A stretch of 64,000 bases of DNA from JAFNAG01 sp963824985 (GTDB taxonomy: Bacteria > Acidobacteriota > UBA6911): NCBI GenBank assembly GCA_963824985.1, contig CAWGRQ010000024.1:62001-126000 (forward strand), read 5' to 3'. The translations under genes and the position numbers were made by a program. Shown one piece after another: positions 55,160-64,000 of the stretch (position 1 is the stretch's first letter; every line of letters starts with the position of its first letter). The notes beneath the pieces were generated by a model. That model ran no database searches and was not told the origin of the DNA. It saw only the letters and a list, made by a program, of their open reading frames with translations.

Positions 55160-55415
55160 AGCAAAACGCAAAGACGCAAGGGCACCGGGGCGCCGGGGCG
55201 CAAAGATCGACACTGAGCAACAGGCGTGGGCGCAGCGCTTCGCGCTGGCGCATCCTTGGGCAAGCCGCGGGAGAAAGCGCGGGCAGCGGCCTCTCAGGAG
55301 GATTGCGCTTTCTCCCGCGGCTCGCCCAAGGATGCGGCCGAAAGCCGCCCAAGCCCGCGAACCGAAAGGAATCTCTTTGCGTCCTTGCGCCTTTGCGTCT
55401 TTGCGTTCTGCTGTT
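55160..55415. repeat. Long palindrome with cgcaaagacgcaa arms
   Basis: The outer arms aaaacgcaaagacgcaagg (about 55163-55181) and ttgcgcctttgcgtctttgc (right end) are inverted copies. Nested inside are 32-33 base arms at 55248-55280 and 55305-55336 (catccttgggcaagccgcgg and its near-inverse). Long frames across it on both strands are by-products of the symmetry. The flanks 54880-54990 and 55416-55668 show no gene. Confidence 0.75.
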
Positions 55416-55668
55416 CAGCATCGGCTAAACAGATGCCTCTGCAATCCGGTGGATCTCATCGATGATGATATTGGGCCAGAAATTGATTTGGCGAGGATTA
55501 ATGTTGGGTTGAACCCGGCCGAAAAGTAATAGGTAGCAGCCAATAGAGACGATAAACCTGTTCATCAGATTCACTTGCTTTCTCCACCGGCAGCGACCGG
55601 GCGGTAGTTGATCGGATGCCAGCCAAGGGCCGGCATCCGCGCCGAGCGGTGCGGGCCCGGGTCACATT

Positions 55669-56946
55669 ATGACGACCTTACAATTCGCGCTCAACAACGA
55701 ACGTTCTGCTTCGACCACCTATCTGATCGATGCGATCAGGGTGCTGACGGAGCCGTTTGCGGCTGCAGGCGCGGCAGCCCTGTTCGTGGTCCGCCTGCCG
55801 GCGTTGTCTGATATCGAGCGCGGCTACGGCCCTGAAGCCTTCGACAAAGTCGCGGCGGCGCTGTTCGATGCCGTCCAGCGATATGCAATCGAGCATTTTA
55901 CTGCCGATGAACACCTGGTCGCGCGTGCGCCTCGGGGCGAGGAGGTGGTCATCATCGTGGTCCGCCCGCGCGCCAAAAGCGGATTTTACAGCCATGAATT
56001 GCCGCAGATTTCCCGCAGCCTGGCCCAATACGTCGAAGGGCAATCAAGCCGCATCATTTATCCATATGGCACTCATCTTGCCGACTTCTTCATCGGTCAT
56101 GCCGTCACCATCCACAACCCAAGCCTGCGTAGCGACCGCCAGCTGCTAGTGGCCCTGGACCATGCCCGCCAGGATGCCGAACTGTCTGCCCGCCTGCGCA
56201 AGCGTGAGATCGGCCAGCAGTTTCTCGGCATCGTCCTGGACGAACAGATCCACGCCTTGTATCAACCGATCATCACCATCAAGAACAGGCGGGTATTCGG
56301 TTATGAAGCCCTGGCCCGCGGCCCGGAAGGTACCGACTGGCAATCCCCGGCAACGCTCTTTAAGGTCGCGGAGGAGCACGGTCTGGCTTTTGAGCTCGAT
56401 TGTCTGTGCCGCAGGGTCGCGCTCAGAGACAGCAGCAATTGGACCCGATCCAGGCATAAGCTGTTTCTCAATTGTCTGCCTTCAGCGATCCACGATCCCA
56501 GCTTCAACGAGCGTCGCCTGCGCCACACATTGGAGTCCTGCGGGCTCACCCCCTCCGACCTGGTCCTCGAAGTCTCTGAACACCAGTGCATCAAGAACTT
56601 CAGCATCTTTCGCGACACCTGCGAGCGCTATCGCAGCCTCGGAATCAAGATTGCACTGGATGATACCGGGGCAGGGTATGCCGGGCTCGAGGCCGTGATG
56701 CAGCTCGCCCCTGATTTCATCAAGGTGGATATATCATTGGTCCGCTCCGTCAATATCGATTCCGCCCGCCGCGTGCTGCTGCAGGCGCTTCAGGACATCT
56801 CGGAGGTCGTCGGGGCCAAGGTGATCGCCGAAGGGATTGAAACCGAAGCTGAACTCGAGACGTTGCGGATGATAGGAATACCTCTGGGGCAGGGGTACCT
56901 GCTCGGCCGACCCAAACGATTCGGGCAGACACACGGCGAACTCTGA
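55669..56946 (+). CDS. EAL-domain cyclic-di-GMP phosphodiesterase
   Basis: The 425-residue protein has an N-terminal half (about 1-170) that is a degenerate or unrelated regulatory domain without GGDEF. The C-terminal half is a well-conserved EAL domain: GYEALARGPEG (EAL), NCLPSAIHD (Asn), LEVSEHQ (Glu), LDDTGAGYAG (Asp pair), PDFIKVDISLV (Lys), VIAEGIETEAEL (Glu) and GQGYLLGRP. All catalytic positions appear intact, so c-di-GMP hydrolysis is expected. There is no membrane segment. The gene is transcribed alone, and no strong ribosome binding site precedes the ATG. Confidence 0.9.
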   Translation: MTTLQFALNNERSASTTYLIDAIRVLTEPFAAAGAAALFVVRLPALSDIERGYGPEAFDKVAAALFDAVQRYAIEHFTADEHLVARAPRGEEVVIIVVRPRAKSGFYSHELPQISRSLAQYVEGQSSRIIYPYGTHLADFFIGHAVTIHNPSLRSDRQLLVALDHARQDAELSARLRKREIGQQFLGIVLDEQIHALYQPIITIKNRRVFGYEALARGPEGTDWQSPATLFKVAEEHGLAFELDCLCRRVALRDSSNWTRSRHKLFLNCLPSAIHDPSFNERRLRHTLESCGLTPSDLVLEVSEHQCIKNFSIFRDTCERYRSLGIKIALDDTGAGYAGLEAVMQLAPDFIKVDISLVRSVNIDSARRVLLQALQDISEVVGAKVIAEGIETEAELETLRMIGIPLGQGYLLGRPKRFGQTHGEL

Positions 56947-57069
56947 TCACCTCCCGCAACCCGCAATCACGCCGTGCTCCCGGCGTCCACCGTCAACGCA
57001 TTCGTTCAGAACCGCATCGGTTCGCGATCGCCCCCGCCTGAAATCGGGCTGCATCCGGGAGCGCACGAA

Positions 57070-58584
57070 TCAGAGCCGGGGCGCCCTCGATTTCCTGATC
57101 TCGGCCGTCCGGTCGCGGATGATGTCGCCGCCCGCCAGATCCACCCTCTTTCCGGTAAACTGAAAGACAAAGAAGTTGCCGTCCGGCTCCGACGCCTCCC
57201 GGTTGAGAATCTCCTCTATCCCCGAGACCGGAGCGGATCGAATCGTGGGATCCCCGTAAAGCACCGGCGGCATGGTTGATGCCAGAATAATAGAAGCCGG
57301 TTCATGATATGGCTTTCCGATAAAGTAGAACCGCGAACCGGCGGGAATCTTGGGATAGAATCCCTTAATCGACCTGACCATCGTTAGCGCCTCCAACCTT
57401 TGCTCCTGATAGGCGGTTCCAATGTACCCAAGCAGCCGCTGATCTTCCGACCAATAGATCCAGAACAATGCCGTCAGGAACAGGCAGGCGATACCAACGC
57501 CTGCTCTTCCCCATTTCGCCATCAACCGGAATGCGGTATGTCCTATCAATTCGGTCAGGATGAGCACCAGGTAAAACAGCGGCAGGTACAGATAAATCTG
57601 CGAACGACTGTTCACCAGGAATATGACCGGCAGGAGCGTCACCACAAAACCGAACAGCGCCCATAACACGAGCATCCGGCGAAGCAGGAGCGCCCAGAGA
57701 ACGATTATGAATAATGCGACATAGAGGCTCAGGTCGGTTTTCAATACGCTCTGATAGAAAGTCACGCTCATTACATAGAACTTCATCCCCTCCATGAATG
57801 CGCCGTAGCTCAGGTTCATGTAGTAGGGATGGCTTGGAGGCGAACCCGGCCCCCATTCGGGTTGCCAGAAATAAAATCCGGCATATAACAACGAAATCAC
57901 AAAGTACGGAGCCAGAAGGCGCAACCGATGCATGAGTTGCGTCCAGCGCGCGCGGCCGTCTCCGCAGGCCTTCCATTCCAGTGTGGCCAGCTCGTAACCG
58001 AGCAGAAGGACCGGCAACATCACTCCTACCTCTTTACACCGGGTGCTCAGGAAAAAGCATGCGAGCGCCCCGACATAGAGCAGGGTGTTGGGGTTCCGGC
58101 GCATGCGAAGATAGAGGAGCAGGGCCGCGGTCCACCAGAAGAACAGGAGGTTATCGTAGAGGAGATTGGCGGAGTAGCTATTGTTAGCCAGGTTGATATT
58201 CATCGCCCAGGCCAGTGCGCAGACCGCGCCGAGAAACCGGTTTTCGAGCAGCCGGGAGGCGAGGAAAAACCCCAGGACCGTATTGGCCAGATGCAAACCG
58301 AAAAGAACCGCGACAAAGGGAAGGGGATTCGGCCCGAAGAGGCGACTGCACGAGCTGAAAAAGAGATTTCCGAGCGGCCGGTTGTTATAGCTGTTGTTGG
58401 GGGCCAGGAATCCCTTGATATTCGTCTCCAGGCTCATATTGACGGCACGGGCGATGTTCATGTAGTCATCGCTGAGCAGTGCGGGATTCGACAGCGTGTC
58501 ACGAAAGTGCCAGAAAACGAAGGCCAGCACGAATAGCGCACAGCCGGCGCTGATCCACCACCGGCGGACCGCCAAAGCTCGCAT
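57070..58584 (-). CDS. Polytopic membrane protein, GT-C glycosyltransferase-like
   Basis: The 504-residue protein has about ten hydrophobic segments between residues 10 and 400 and a soluble C-terminal part. An acidic motif, LLSDDYMNIARAVNMS, follows the first segment, as in the DD/DE motif of PMT/ArnT-like GT-C enzymes that use lipid-linked sugars. The NNRPLGNLFF and STRCKEVGVMLPVLLLGYE segments are also typical of uncharacterised bacterial members. It probably transfers a sugar on the periplasmic side. It lies 39 bases after a DegT aminotransferase on the same strand, within a glycan-synthesis group. Confidence 0.65.
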   Translation of the reverse strand: MRALAVRRWWISAGCALFVLAFVFWHFRDTLSNPALLSDDYMNIARAVNMSLETNIKGFLAPNNSYNNRPLGNLFFSSCSRLFGPNPLPFVAVLFGLHLANTVLGFFLASRLLENRFLGAVCALAWAMNINLANNSYSANLLYDNLLFFWWTAALLLYLRMRRNPNTLLYVGALACFFLSTRCKEVGVMLPVLLLGYELATLEWKACGDGRARWTQLMHRLRLLAPYFVISLLYAGFYFWQPEWGPGSPPSHPYYMNLSYGAFMEGMKFYVMSVTFYQSVLKTDLSLYVALFIIVLWALLLRRMLVLWALFGFVVTLLPVIFLVNSRSQIYLYLPLFYLVLILTELIGHTAFRLMAKWGRAGVGIACLFLTALFWIYWSEDQRLLGYIGTAYQEQRLEALTMVRSIKGFYPKIPAGSRFYFIGKPYHEPASIILASTMPPVLYGDPTIRSAPVSGIEEILNREASEPDGNFFVFQFTGKRVDLAGGDIIRDRTAEIRKSRAPRL

Positions 58585-58623
58585 GACAGAGTATCTCCGT
58601 GAATGATTCGCAGGCGGCTCCGA

Positions 58624-59790
58624 TCACCCGTAGAATTCGGCGATGCAGCGCACCACGTACCCCTTCTGCTCAGAGGTGAGCTCCGGGTAGATCGGCAAGG
58701 CCAAAGTCTGCCGCGCCGCCTCGCTCGAGCAGGGAAAATCATCTTCCTTGTACCCGAGGGGAAGGAAGCACTCCTGCTGGTGTAGGGACAGCGGATAATA
58801 AATCTCGGAACCGATGCCGCGACTCCGCAGGGCTTCCTGCAGCGCATCGCGCTGCGAGCAGCGAATGACATACTGGTGGAAAATGTGCCGGCGTCCGTCC
58901 ATGACCTTGGGAATCCGGATGCGGCCCAGAAGGCCCGCCGCGCGGAAGCCGGCCTCGTAGTCGGCGGCGTTACGGCGCCGCGCCTCACTCCAGGCTTCAA
59001 GATGGGCGAGCTTCACTCTCAGAACCGCTGCCTGCAGCTCATCCAGCCGACTGTTGAATCCTACAAAGGCATGGAAATATTTCGGGTGCATCCCATGATT
59101 GCGCAGCAGTCGCACCCGATCGGCAAGTTCCAGGTCGCGGCTCACCACCATGCCGCCATCCCCTGCTCCGCCCAGGTTTTTGGAGGGGAAGAAACTGAAA
59201 CACCCGCACGCGCCCATCGCCCCCGCCCGGGCGTCACGATAGCGCGCCCCGATCGCCTGGCAGGCGTCCTCGACAACCGGGATCCGGTAACGCCCGGCGA
59301 TCTCCAGGATCGCATCCATTTCGGCACACTGGCCGTAGAGGTGAATCGGGACAATGGCCTTGATCACCGTGCCGCTGGCCTTGTGAACCACGGCGTGGGT
59401 CTGAGAATCGAGAATGCAGTCGCGCTCCAGAAGCCGGGCCAGGCACTCCGTATCCATGTTGAATCCGGCGGCCTCGATGTCCACAAACACCGGCCGCGCG
59501 CCCAGGTTGATCACGGCCCCCGCGGTGGCAAAAAACGTGAATGGGACGGTGATCACAGCGTCTCCGCTCCCGACCCCCAACGCCTTAAGGGAAAGGAGCA
59601 AGGCATCAGTGCCGGAGGCCAGGCCCACGGCATAGGGAACGCCGCAAAGCTCTGCCACCTCATTCTCGAGCGCGGCGACGTGCGGGCCCAGAATAAACCG
59701 CTGGTTTTCGAACACTTCATCGACGGCGCCGCGGACCTGTTCGCGGATGGTCGCGTATTGCGCTTTAAGATCAAGTAAAGGAACTTCCAT
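58624..59790 (-). CDS. DegT/DnrJ/EryC1/StrS-family sugar aminotransferase
   Basis: The 388-residue PLP enzyme aminates a keto-sugar nucleotide. The N-terminus MEVPLLDLKAQYATIREQVR is typical, and the PLP lysine is in FSFFPSKNLGGAGDGGMV. Other family segments are GLASGTDALLLSLKALGVG, EDACQAIGARY and GFNSRLDELQAAVLRVKL. AGAGGTG precedes the ATG at 59790. It is probably cotranscribed with the membrane glycosyltransferase and may act downstream of the nucleotide-sugar epimerase/decarboxylase at 60127-61077. The amino-sugar product cannot be told from sequence. Confidence 0.92.
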   Translation of the reverse strand: MEVPLLDLKAQYATIREQVRGAVDEVFENQRFILGPHVAALENEVAELCGVPYAVGLASGTDALLLSLKALGVGSGDAVITVPFTFFATAGAVINLGARPVFVDIEAAGFNMDTECLARLLERDCILDSQTHAVVHKASGTVIKAIVPIHLYGQCAEMDAILEIAGRYRIPVVEDACQAIGARYRDARAGAMGACGCFSFFPSKNLGGAGDGGMVVSRDLELADRVRLLRNHGMHPKYFHAFVGFNSRLDELQAAVLRVKLAHLEAWSEARRRNAADYEAGFRAAGLLGRIRIPKVMDGRRHIFHQYVIRCSQRDALQEALRSRGIGSEIYYPLSLHQQECFLPLGYKEDDFPCSSEAARQTLALPIYPELTSEQKGYVVRCIAEFYG

Positions 59791-59886
59791 GAAATCACCT
59801 CTTATGTGTGAATGAGATCCGGGCACTGAAACTGGGGAATTCCCGTTTGAAGCCAGGGTGACCGGCGCGCCTATCCCGAGTTATGT

Positions 59887-60073
59887 AATTATTTAGCCTT
59901 TTTAAAAGCAGCCGCGGATTCCACCGATTTAAATGCATAAGGTAAGCGCATATCGAGGCGCGCCAAATGATGTCGTCTTTGCCTGCATCCTGGAGGACGC
60001 AAGAAACACCGCCTTTGGGTAGTGCCTTCATAATATCTGTGGAATCCGCGAAATCCGTGGCTGCTTTTTGCCG
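59887..60073 (+). repeat. MITE-like dispersed repeat family, copy C
   Basis: Closely matches copy A (43297-43496): aattatttagcc start, gcagccgcggattccacc left end, tatcgaggcgcgccaaatga centre, and tctgtggaatccgcgaaatc then cgtggctgctttttgcc at the right end. It separates the aminotransferase gene from the epimerase gene. Confidence 0.8.
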
Positions 60074-60126
60074 TTAAGGGACATCTCTCCAACCACAGGG
60101 TTAAGCGGATACAGGAATATAGCTTG

Positions 60127-61077
60127 CTATGCACACGGGACACGCGTTTTAAAATAATCAATTGTTTGCCGCAGGCCCTCTTCCAGCGAGATCATCGGCC
60201 GCCAACCGAGCAAGGTCTGCGCGCGCGTGATATCGGGACGCCGCACGCGGGGGTCGTCGGCCGGCAGCGGCTCGTGGACGATAGCGCTCGAGGAACCGGT
60301 CAATGCGAGAATCTTCTCCGCAATCTCCATTACCGTCAATTCCTGAGGATTCCCGATATTGACGGGCGTGTGTATCTCCTCGGTTTCCGGCGCCATGAGC
60401 AATTTGAGCAGTCCGTCGATTTCATCCTCCACAAAACAGAAGCTTCTCGTCTGCCGCCCTTCGCCATAAACGGTCAAAGGGGTTCCTTCCAGAGCCTGCA
60501 CAACAAAGTTGGAGACCACCCTGCCGTCGTGCGGACGCATGCGCGGGCCATAGGTGTTGAAGATGCGTGCGATCCTGGTATCGATTCCATGGGTGCGGTG
60601 GTAGGCCATGGCCATGGCCTCGGCAAATCGCTTGGCCTCGTCATAGACGCCGCGCAGGCCGATCGGATTGACATTACCCCAGTAGGTTTCCGGCTGAGGA
60701 TTGATCAGAGGATCGCCATACGTTTCCGAAGTGCTGGCCATCAGGAAACGTGCCTTCTTGTTCTTCGCCAGCCCCAGGGTCTTGTGCGTGCCCAGGGCTC
60801 CGACCTTCAGAGTCTGGATCGGGAGCTCAAGATAATCTCTGGGGCTGGCCGGTGAGGCAAAGTGCATCACGGCGTCCACCGGCTGTCCAAGGAAAATATA
60901 TTCCGTCACATCATGCTTGAAGAACTGGAAGCGCTGGTTCCCGAGCAGGTGCGCGATGTTGTCGATGCTGCCGGTTGACAGGTTGTCCAGGCAAACGACC
61001 TCATGCCCCTCCTGCAGGATCCTGTCGCACAGATGACTCCCGAGAAACCCCGCTCCACCAGTGATGACAACCCTCAT
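60127..61077 (-). CDS. UDP-glucuronate decarboxylase-like NAD-dependent epimerase
   Basis: The 316-residue extended SDR protein has the Rossmann motif ITGGAGFLGSHLCDRIL, MHFASPASPRDY, the Ser-Thr region MASTSETYGDP, and the active-site YDEAKR (YxxxK). The sequence ETYWGNVNPIGLRGVYDEAKR and the later RIFNTYGPRMRPHDGRVVSNF are characteristic of UDP-xylose synthases. The likely reaction is UDP-glucuronate to UDP-xylose with bound NAD. GGAGGAGA precedes the ATG. It is part of the surface-polysaccharide group with the aminotransferase and membrane transferase. Confidence 0.88.
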   Translation of the reverse strand: MRVVITGGAGFLGSHLCDRILQEGHEVVCLDNLSTGSIDNIAHLLGNQRFQFFKHDVTEYIFLGQPVDAVMHFASPASPRDYLELPIQTLKVGALGTHKTLGLAKNKKARFLMASTSETYGDPLINPQPETYWGNVNPIGLRGVYDEAKRFAEAMAMAYHRTHGIDTRIARIFNTYGPRMRPHDGRVVSNFVVQALEGTPLTVYGEGRQTRSFCFVEDEIDGLLKLLMAPETEEIHTPVNIGNPQELTVMEIAEKILALTGSSSAIVHEPLPADDPRVRRPDITRAQTLLGWRPMISLEEGLRQTIDYFKTRVPCA

Positions 61078-61196
61078 TCATTCTCCTCCGCAATCCGGGA
61101 TCACCGCACACGAACGATTGAAGAGGAAGAGGATGATCGCCCCGCAACCGTAACGTAAGCGCTGCCCGGCGCGGGCTGGATCCCCTCAGAGCTTGA

Positions 61197-64000
61197 TCAG
61201 CGCTTCCCCTTGGCCAGAGCCTTGTAATATTCCTCAACCAGCTTCTTATAGTTGCCGGGTACGCCGCCGTCTTCCAGATAGAAAAACTTGTCGTTCTGTG
61301 CGATGCGCGCCAGATCACGGCTGAGGTCGAGCTCAATCTGGTGGAGCATGTCGATGGCCTGCCGCAATCGGGCGATCCCGGCCGCATCATCATACCTGCC
61401 CGCGGTGCTCAGCCCCTGCAATTCTTGAATCACCTCGTTCAAGTCCTTTGCCGGGGAAGAGTTGCGATCCACCAGGCGTCGGAGTTCCTGGGCATCGAGA
61501 GCCCGCTGCTGAAATTCGTGCTGCTGCTGTCGCAATTCCCCGGGACTGAGACGCCCGCCCATCGGGGGTCCGCTGTTTGACGTCGGACCTTGCGGATTCC
61601 CGGAAGGGTTGCCACCCCGCCGGCTCGCATCGCCGGTGCGATCCCCTCCCTGGCCCTGCTGGCCTTGCTGGCCTCGCTGGCCTTGCTGACCCTGCTGGCC
61701 TTGACCCTGCTGGCCTTGCTGACCTTGCTGACCCTGCTGGCCTTGCTGACCCTGCTGGCCTTGCTGACCTTGCTGGCCTTGACCCTGCTGGCCTTGCTGA
61801 CCTTGCTGGCCTTGCTGACCCTGCTGACCTTGCTGGCCTTGCTGACCTTGCTGACCTTGCTGGCCTTGCTGGCCTTGCTGACCTTGCTGGCCTTGCTGAC
61901 CCTGCTGGCCTTGCTGGCCTTGCTGACCCTGCTGGCCCTGGCGAGGATTCTGCAGCCGCTGCTGCATCGATTCCAAACCTTCGGCCAACTGCCGGGTGCG
62001 ATTCAACGCATCCTCGATCCGGCCCTGCTGACTCTGACCGAGGGCATTTTTTGCCGCCTCAAGCTGGTTGGTTACGTCTTCCAGACCGGCGCGCACGAAA
62101 TCTTCGCGCCCCATGATGAAGTCATAGTAGCCGCCTTCCAGGAGGCGATTCCCGCTGCGGATCCGATCCGGGAGTTGCTTGTCCCGGATGGTTCCGGCGG
62201 CCTGGTTCAGTTTGCTGTTTGTATCCGGTTGGGTTCTTCGAGCCTGGCGCGCCAGATCTTCGATGCTCCCCTGCAGGTTTTGAACACGATCAGCCAGGGC
62301 GTCTTTCCGCCCGGTAAGATCTTCGCGCTGCTTCTGGATTTCCTGCGTCCCGGCGTTTTGTGGATCCTGGGTCAATTTCTCGATCCCGGCGCGAATGCGG
62401 TTCTGCTCGTTCAAAGCCGCGCGCGCTTCCTGGACCGCTTGCTCCACCCCCTGGCCGAGGCTGTTTTCCCGGCCGCGCGCGAGTGCTCGTTGCGCCTCCT
62501 GCAACTGCTGGAGGGCCCGGGTTCCCTGGGCTCCGGCTGCCTGGCTGTTGCGTTGCTGGTTCTGCAGTGCCTGCTTCATCTGCTGGATGGCCTGCTGCAG
62601 CTGGTTGTCGGCCTGGCTCAGCTCAGGCGAGCTCCGTTCCCGTGAGAGGCGCTGCAACTGCCGCTGGAGCTGTTCGGCTTCATCGAGCAACTGCTGTTGG
62701 CTCTGGGCTGAGCCGCCCCCGCCCGATGCCGAACCACCCGGTTGGCCTTGCCGGCCTTGTTGACTCTGCTGCCCCTGCTGACCTTGCTGACCCTGCTGCC
62801 CCTGCTGGCCTTGCGCCGCACCAGCGGAGGCCGTGGAACTGCCCGGGGGACGGCCGTTCAGCCGATTCCTTTCATTCAGCTGCTGCTGACGTTGTGCGAG
62901 CTCCTTGAGGCGCTGCATCGCTTCATCGACCTGCTGGTCCCGGGCCTGCTGTTCGCCGCGTTGCACGGTTTCGTACTGGTTCTTGAGCTTGTTCATTTCC
63001 AGTTCGAACAGGTCCGCCAGGTCCTGAGCGCTGGCTCCCGACTGCCCGCCGCCCCCCCCGCCGCCCTGCTGGTTCTGGAAAGAAATCTGGATCTCCTTGA
63101 ACAGACTGTCGGCGCGCAGCAACTGCTGCAGCGCCCGCTGTTCTTCGGGAAGCGCATCGGACGGCTTCTCGGCTCCGAGATTGACCGCGGCCTTACCCAT
63201 CTCCTCCGCGGCCTTTTTCATATATTCGCCCAGCTGAGCAAATTCCTTGCTTACCTCGAGCGCGCCCCGGCGAGTGAGGCGTTCGATCAGCCCCTGGGTC
63301 TGTGCCTGGATTTTGCTCTCGATCAGAGCCAGCGATTTCAGGTTGTCCCGATATTCCTTGGGGTCCAGGATCTCCTTGTCCCGGATAAGTTTGAACGTTG
63401 CGCTGATGACGTCCTTCTGCTGTTGGATGAGTTCCTGCTGCCCTCCCTCATTGCCGCTCCCGCCCTCACCACCACCGCCCCCTCCGGCCTGCTGGCTCTG
63501 GGTATACTTCTGTTCGAACGGGCGCACCTGGATAAAATAGATATCCGAGCCCGCCGCGCCGGGGCCGGTGGCATTGTTGGTATCGATCGCCCTGGCGTAA
63601 TAGGAGATCATATCCCCGGGCTGCAATCCAAACTCTTCCAGGAAAAAAGTGTGCGTGGCGATCGTGGAGGTTTCGCCCGCCTTTGCGGGGGAGAGATCGA
63701 TCGTCTTTTCCGGGCCGCCATTCACCGAGTAGCGCAGCTCGACCTTGCTCAACCCGATATCGTCTTCCGCCTTGATCTCCGAAAAAACCTCTTCGACATT
63801 GGTGGCGCGCACATCACGCATCGGCTTGGTGATCGTCACCTTCGGCAACGCATCGGAGAGCGCTTCGATCTCATACTCAGCCGACCCGGCATAAGGATCG
63901 CCCCGCCTATCGGTAAGCTGTACGACATAGGACCCGGAACGCGACAGGGTCAGCTGGCCGTGAAACCTCTGATCCCCGCCCGCGCTGAGCTGCAGCGTGG
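61197..64000 (-). CDS. DUF4175-like Gln/Gly-rich protein, 5' end beyond window
   Basis: The frame stays open to the right edge (about 934 codons visible), so the N-terminus, which in this family contains membrane segments, is outside. The visible part begins with beta-rich, Ig-like sequence (VELRYSVNGGPEKTIDLSPA). Long coiled-coil, Gln-rich sections follow (for example QQARDQQVDEAMQRLKELAQ). Near residues 640-730 of the visible part is an almost pure Gln-Gln-Gly tract of roughly 30 units (bases about 61650-61940). The C-terminus (ELRQQQHEFQQRALDAQELR to YYKALAKGKR) is conserved in acidobacterial DUF4175 proteins. The function is unknown; a surface or periplasmic structural role is plausible. 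The tract is prone to length change and assembly error. Confidence 0.75.
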   Translation of the reverse strand, partial: TLQLSAGGDQRFHGQLTLSRSGSYVVQLTDRRGDPYAGSAEYEIEALSDALPKVTITKPMRDVRATNVEEVFSEIKAEDDIGLSKVELRYSVNGGPEKTIDLSPAKAGETSTIATHTFFLEEFGLQPGDMISYYARAIDTNNATGPGAAGSDIYFIQVRPFEQKYTQSQQAGGGGGGEGGSGNEGGQQELIQQQKDVISATFKLIRDKEILDPKEYRDNLKSLALIESKIQAQTQGLIERLTRRGALEVSKEFAQLGEYMKKAAEEMGKAAVNLGAEKPSDALPEEQRALQQLLRADSLFKEIQISFQNQQGGGGGGGQSGASAQDLADLFELEMNKLKNQYETVQRGEQQARDQQVDEAMQRLKELAQRQQQLNERNRLNGRPPGSSTASAGAAQGQQGQQGQQGQQGQQSQQGRQGQPGGSASGGGGSAQSQQQLLDEAEQLQRQLQRLSRERSSPELSQADNQLQQAIQQMKQALQNQQRNSQAAGAQGTRALQQLQEAQRALARGRENSLGQGVEQAVQEARAALNEQNRIRAGIEKLTQDPQNAGTQEIQKQREDLTGRKDALADRVQNLQGSIEDLARQARRTQPDTNSKLNQAAGTIRDKQLPDRIRSGNRLLEGGYYDFIMGREDFVRAGLEDVTNQLEAAKNALGQSQQGRIEDALNRTRQLAEGLESMQQRLQNPRQGQQGQQGQQGQQGQQGQQGQQGQQGQQGQQGQQGQQGQQGQQGQQGQQGQQGQGQQGQQGQQGQQGQQGQQGQQGQQGQGQQGQQGQRGQQGQQGQGGDRTGDASRRGGNPSGNPQGPTSNSGPPMGGRLSPGELRQQQHEFQQRALDAQELRRLVDRNSSPAKDLNEVIQELQGLSTAGRYDDAAGIARLRQAIDMLHQIELDLSRDLARIAQNDKFFYLEDGGVPGNYKKLVEEYYKALAKGKR

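Noticed and set aside
54693..55421. 242-codon minus-strand frame covering the palindrome at 55160-55415
   Set aside because: Its Arg/Pro-rich sequence is a translation of the repeat arms and of the antisense of the phosphatase-superfamily gene, with no family resemblance.
61590..62645. Leu/Ala-repeat plus-strand frames opposite the Gln-Gly tract
   Set aside because: They are antisense readings of the same 9-base repeats; the minus-strand frame is far longer and carries the conserved DUF4175-like C-terminus.

Overview
This 64 kb window is GC-rich bacterial chromosome, most likely from an acidobacterium (Acidobacteriota). The inference rests on gene families rather than a marker gene: an Oar-type TonB receptor with an N-terminal carboxypeptidase-regulatory domain, a GWxTD-domain protein, a fragment of a VWFA-related acidobacterial domain, a DUF4175-type Gln/Gly-rich protein, large secreted S9 peptidases and multihaem cytochromes. 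lpxC indicates a diderm with lipid A. No rRNA, tRNA or CRISPR array was recognised.

Layout. 1-3277: partial hypothetical gene and a secreted S9 peptidase. 3674-17915: one minus-strand copper-handling cluster, in transcription order Tat-exported multicopper oxidase, CusB-type adaptor carrying three extra metal-binding modules, CusA-type Cu(I)/Ag(I) pump, nine-CxxCH cytochrome, small Cys-rich exported protein, and an OprC-like TonB-dependent copper receptor. 18245-22690: PAS-rich hybrid histidine kinase and a NarL-type response regulator, separated by palindromic repeats. 23235-34102: a second large S9 peptidase, a frameshifted Oar-like TonB receptor, a GWxTD protein and a multihaem cytochrome with HEAT and TPR repeats. 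34544-41028: tryptophan operon trpL-E-G-C-F-B-A on the minus strand, without trpD, headed by a leader peptide with a Trp-Cys-Trp motif and an intrinsic terminator, i.e. a classical ribosome-mediated attenuator. 41338-47993: lpxC, a kynurenine-formamidase-like cyclase, an outer-membrane lipoprotein-sorting-like protein, a ThiF/MoeB enzyme and a bifunctional class A PBP with a frameshift.

48.1-55.6 kb is the accessory part. It holds an IS110 transposase fragment, a stand-alone C-terminal piece of a DUF6079 (BREX/PglY-like) protein, a VWFA fragment, and a visibly AT-richer three-gene cassette (radical SAM/SPASM, family 2 glycosyltransferase, alkaline-phosphatase-superfamily protein) lying between two 93-bp direct repeats of the 3' end of the DUF6079-like gene. 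55.6 kb to the end carries an EAL phosphodiesterase and a polysaccharide-type group (membrane GT-C-like protein, DegT aminotransferase, UDP-xylose synthase-like epimerase), then the 5'-open DUF4175 protein with a long Gln-Gln-Gly repeat tract.

Intergenic DNA is unusually rich in dispersed palindromic repeats: a roughly 190-bp MITE-like family (3 copies), a 55-bp family (3 copies) and several single-copy nested inverted repeats. One roughly 260-bp inverted-repeat element splits the trp operon and supplies the trpC stop codon. The most notable signals are the trp attenuator, the OprC/Cus/multihaem copper cluster, and the direct-repeat-flanked cassette.
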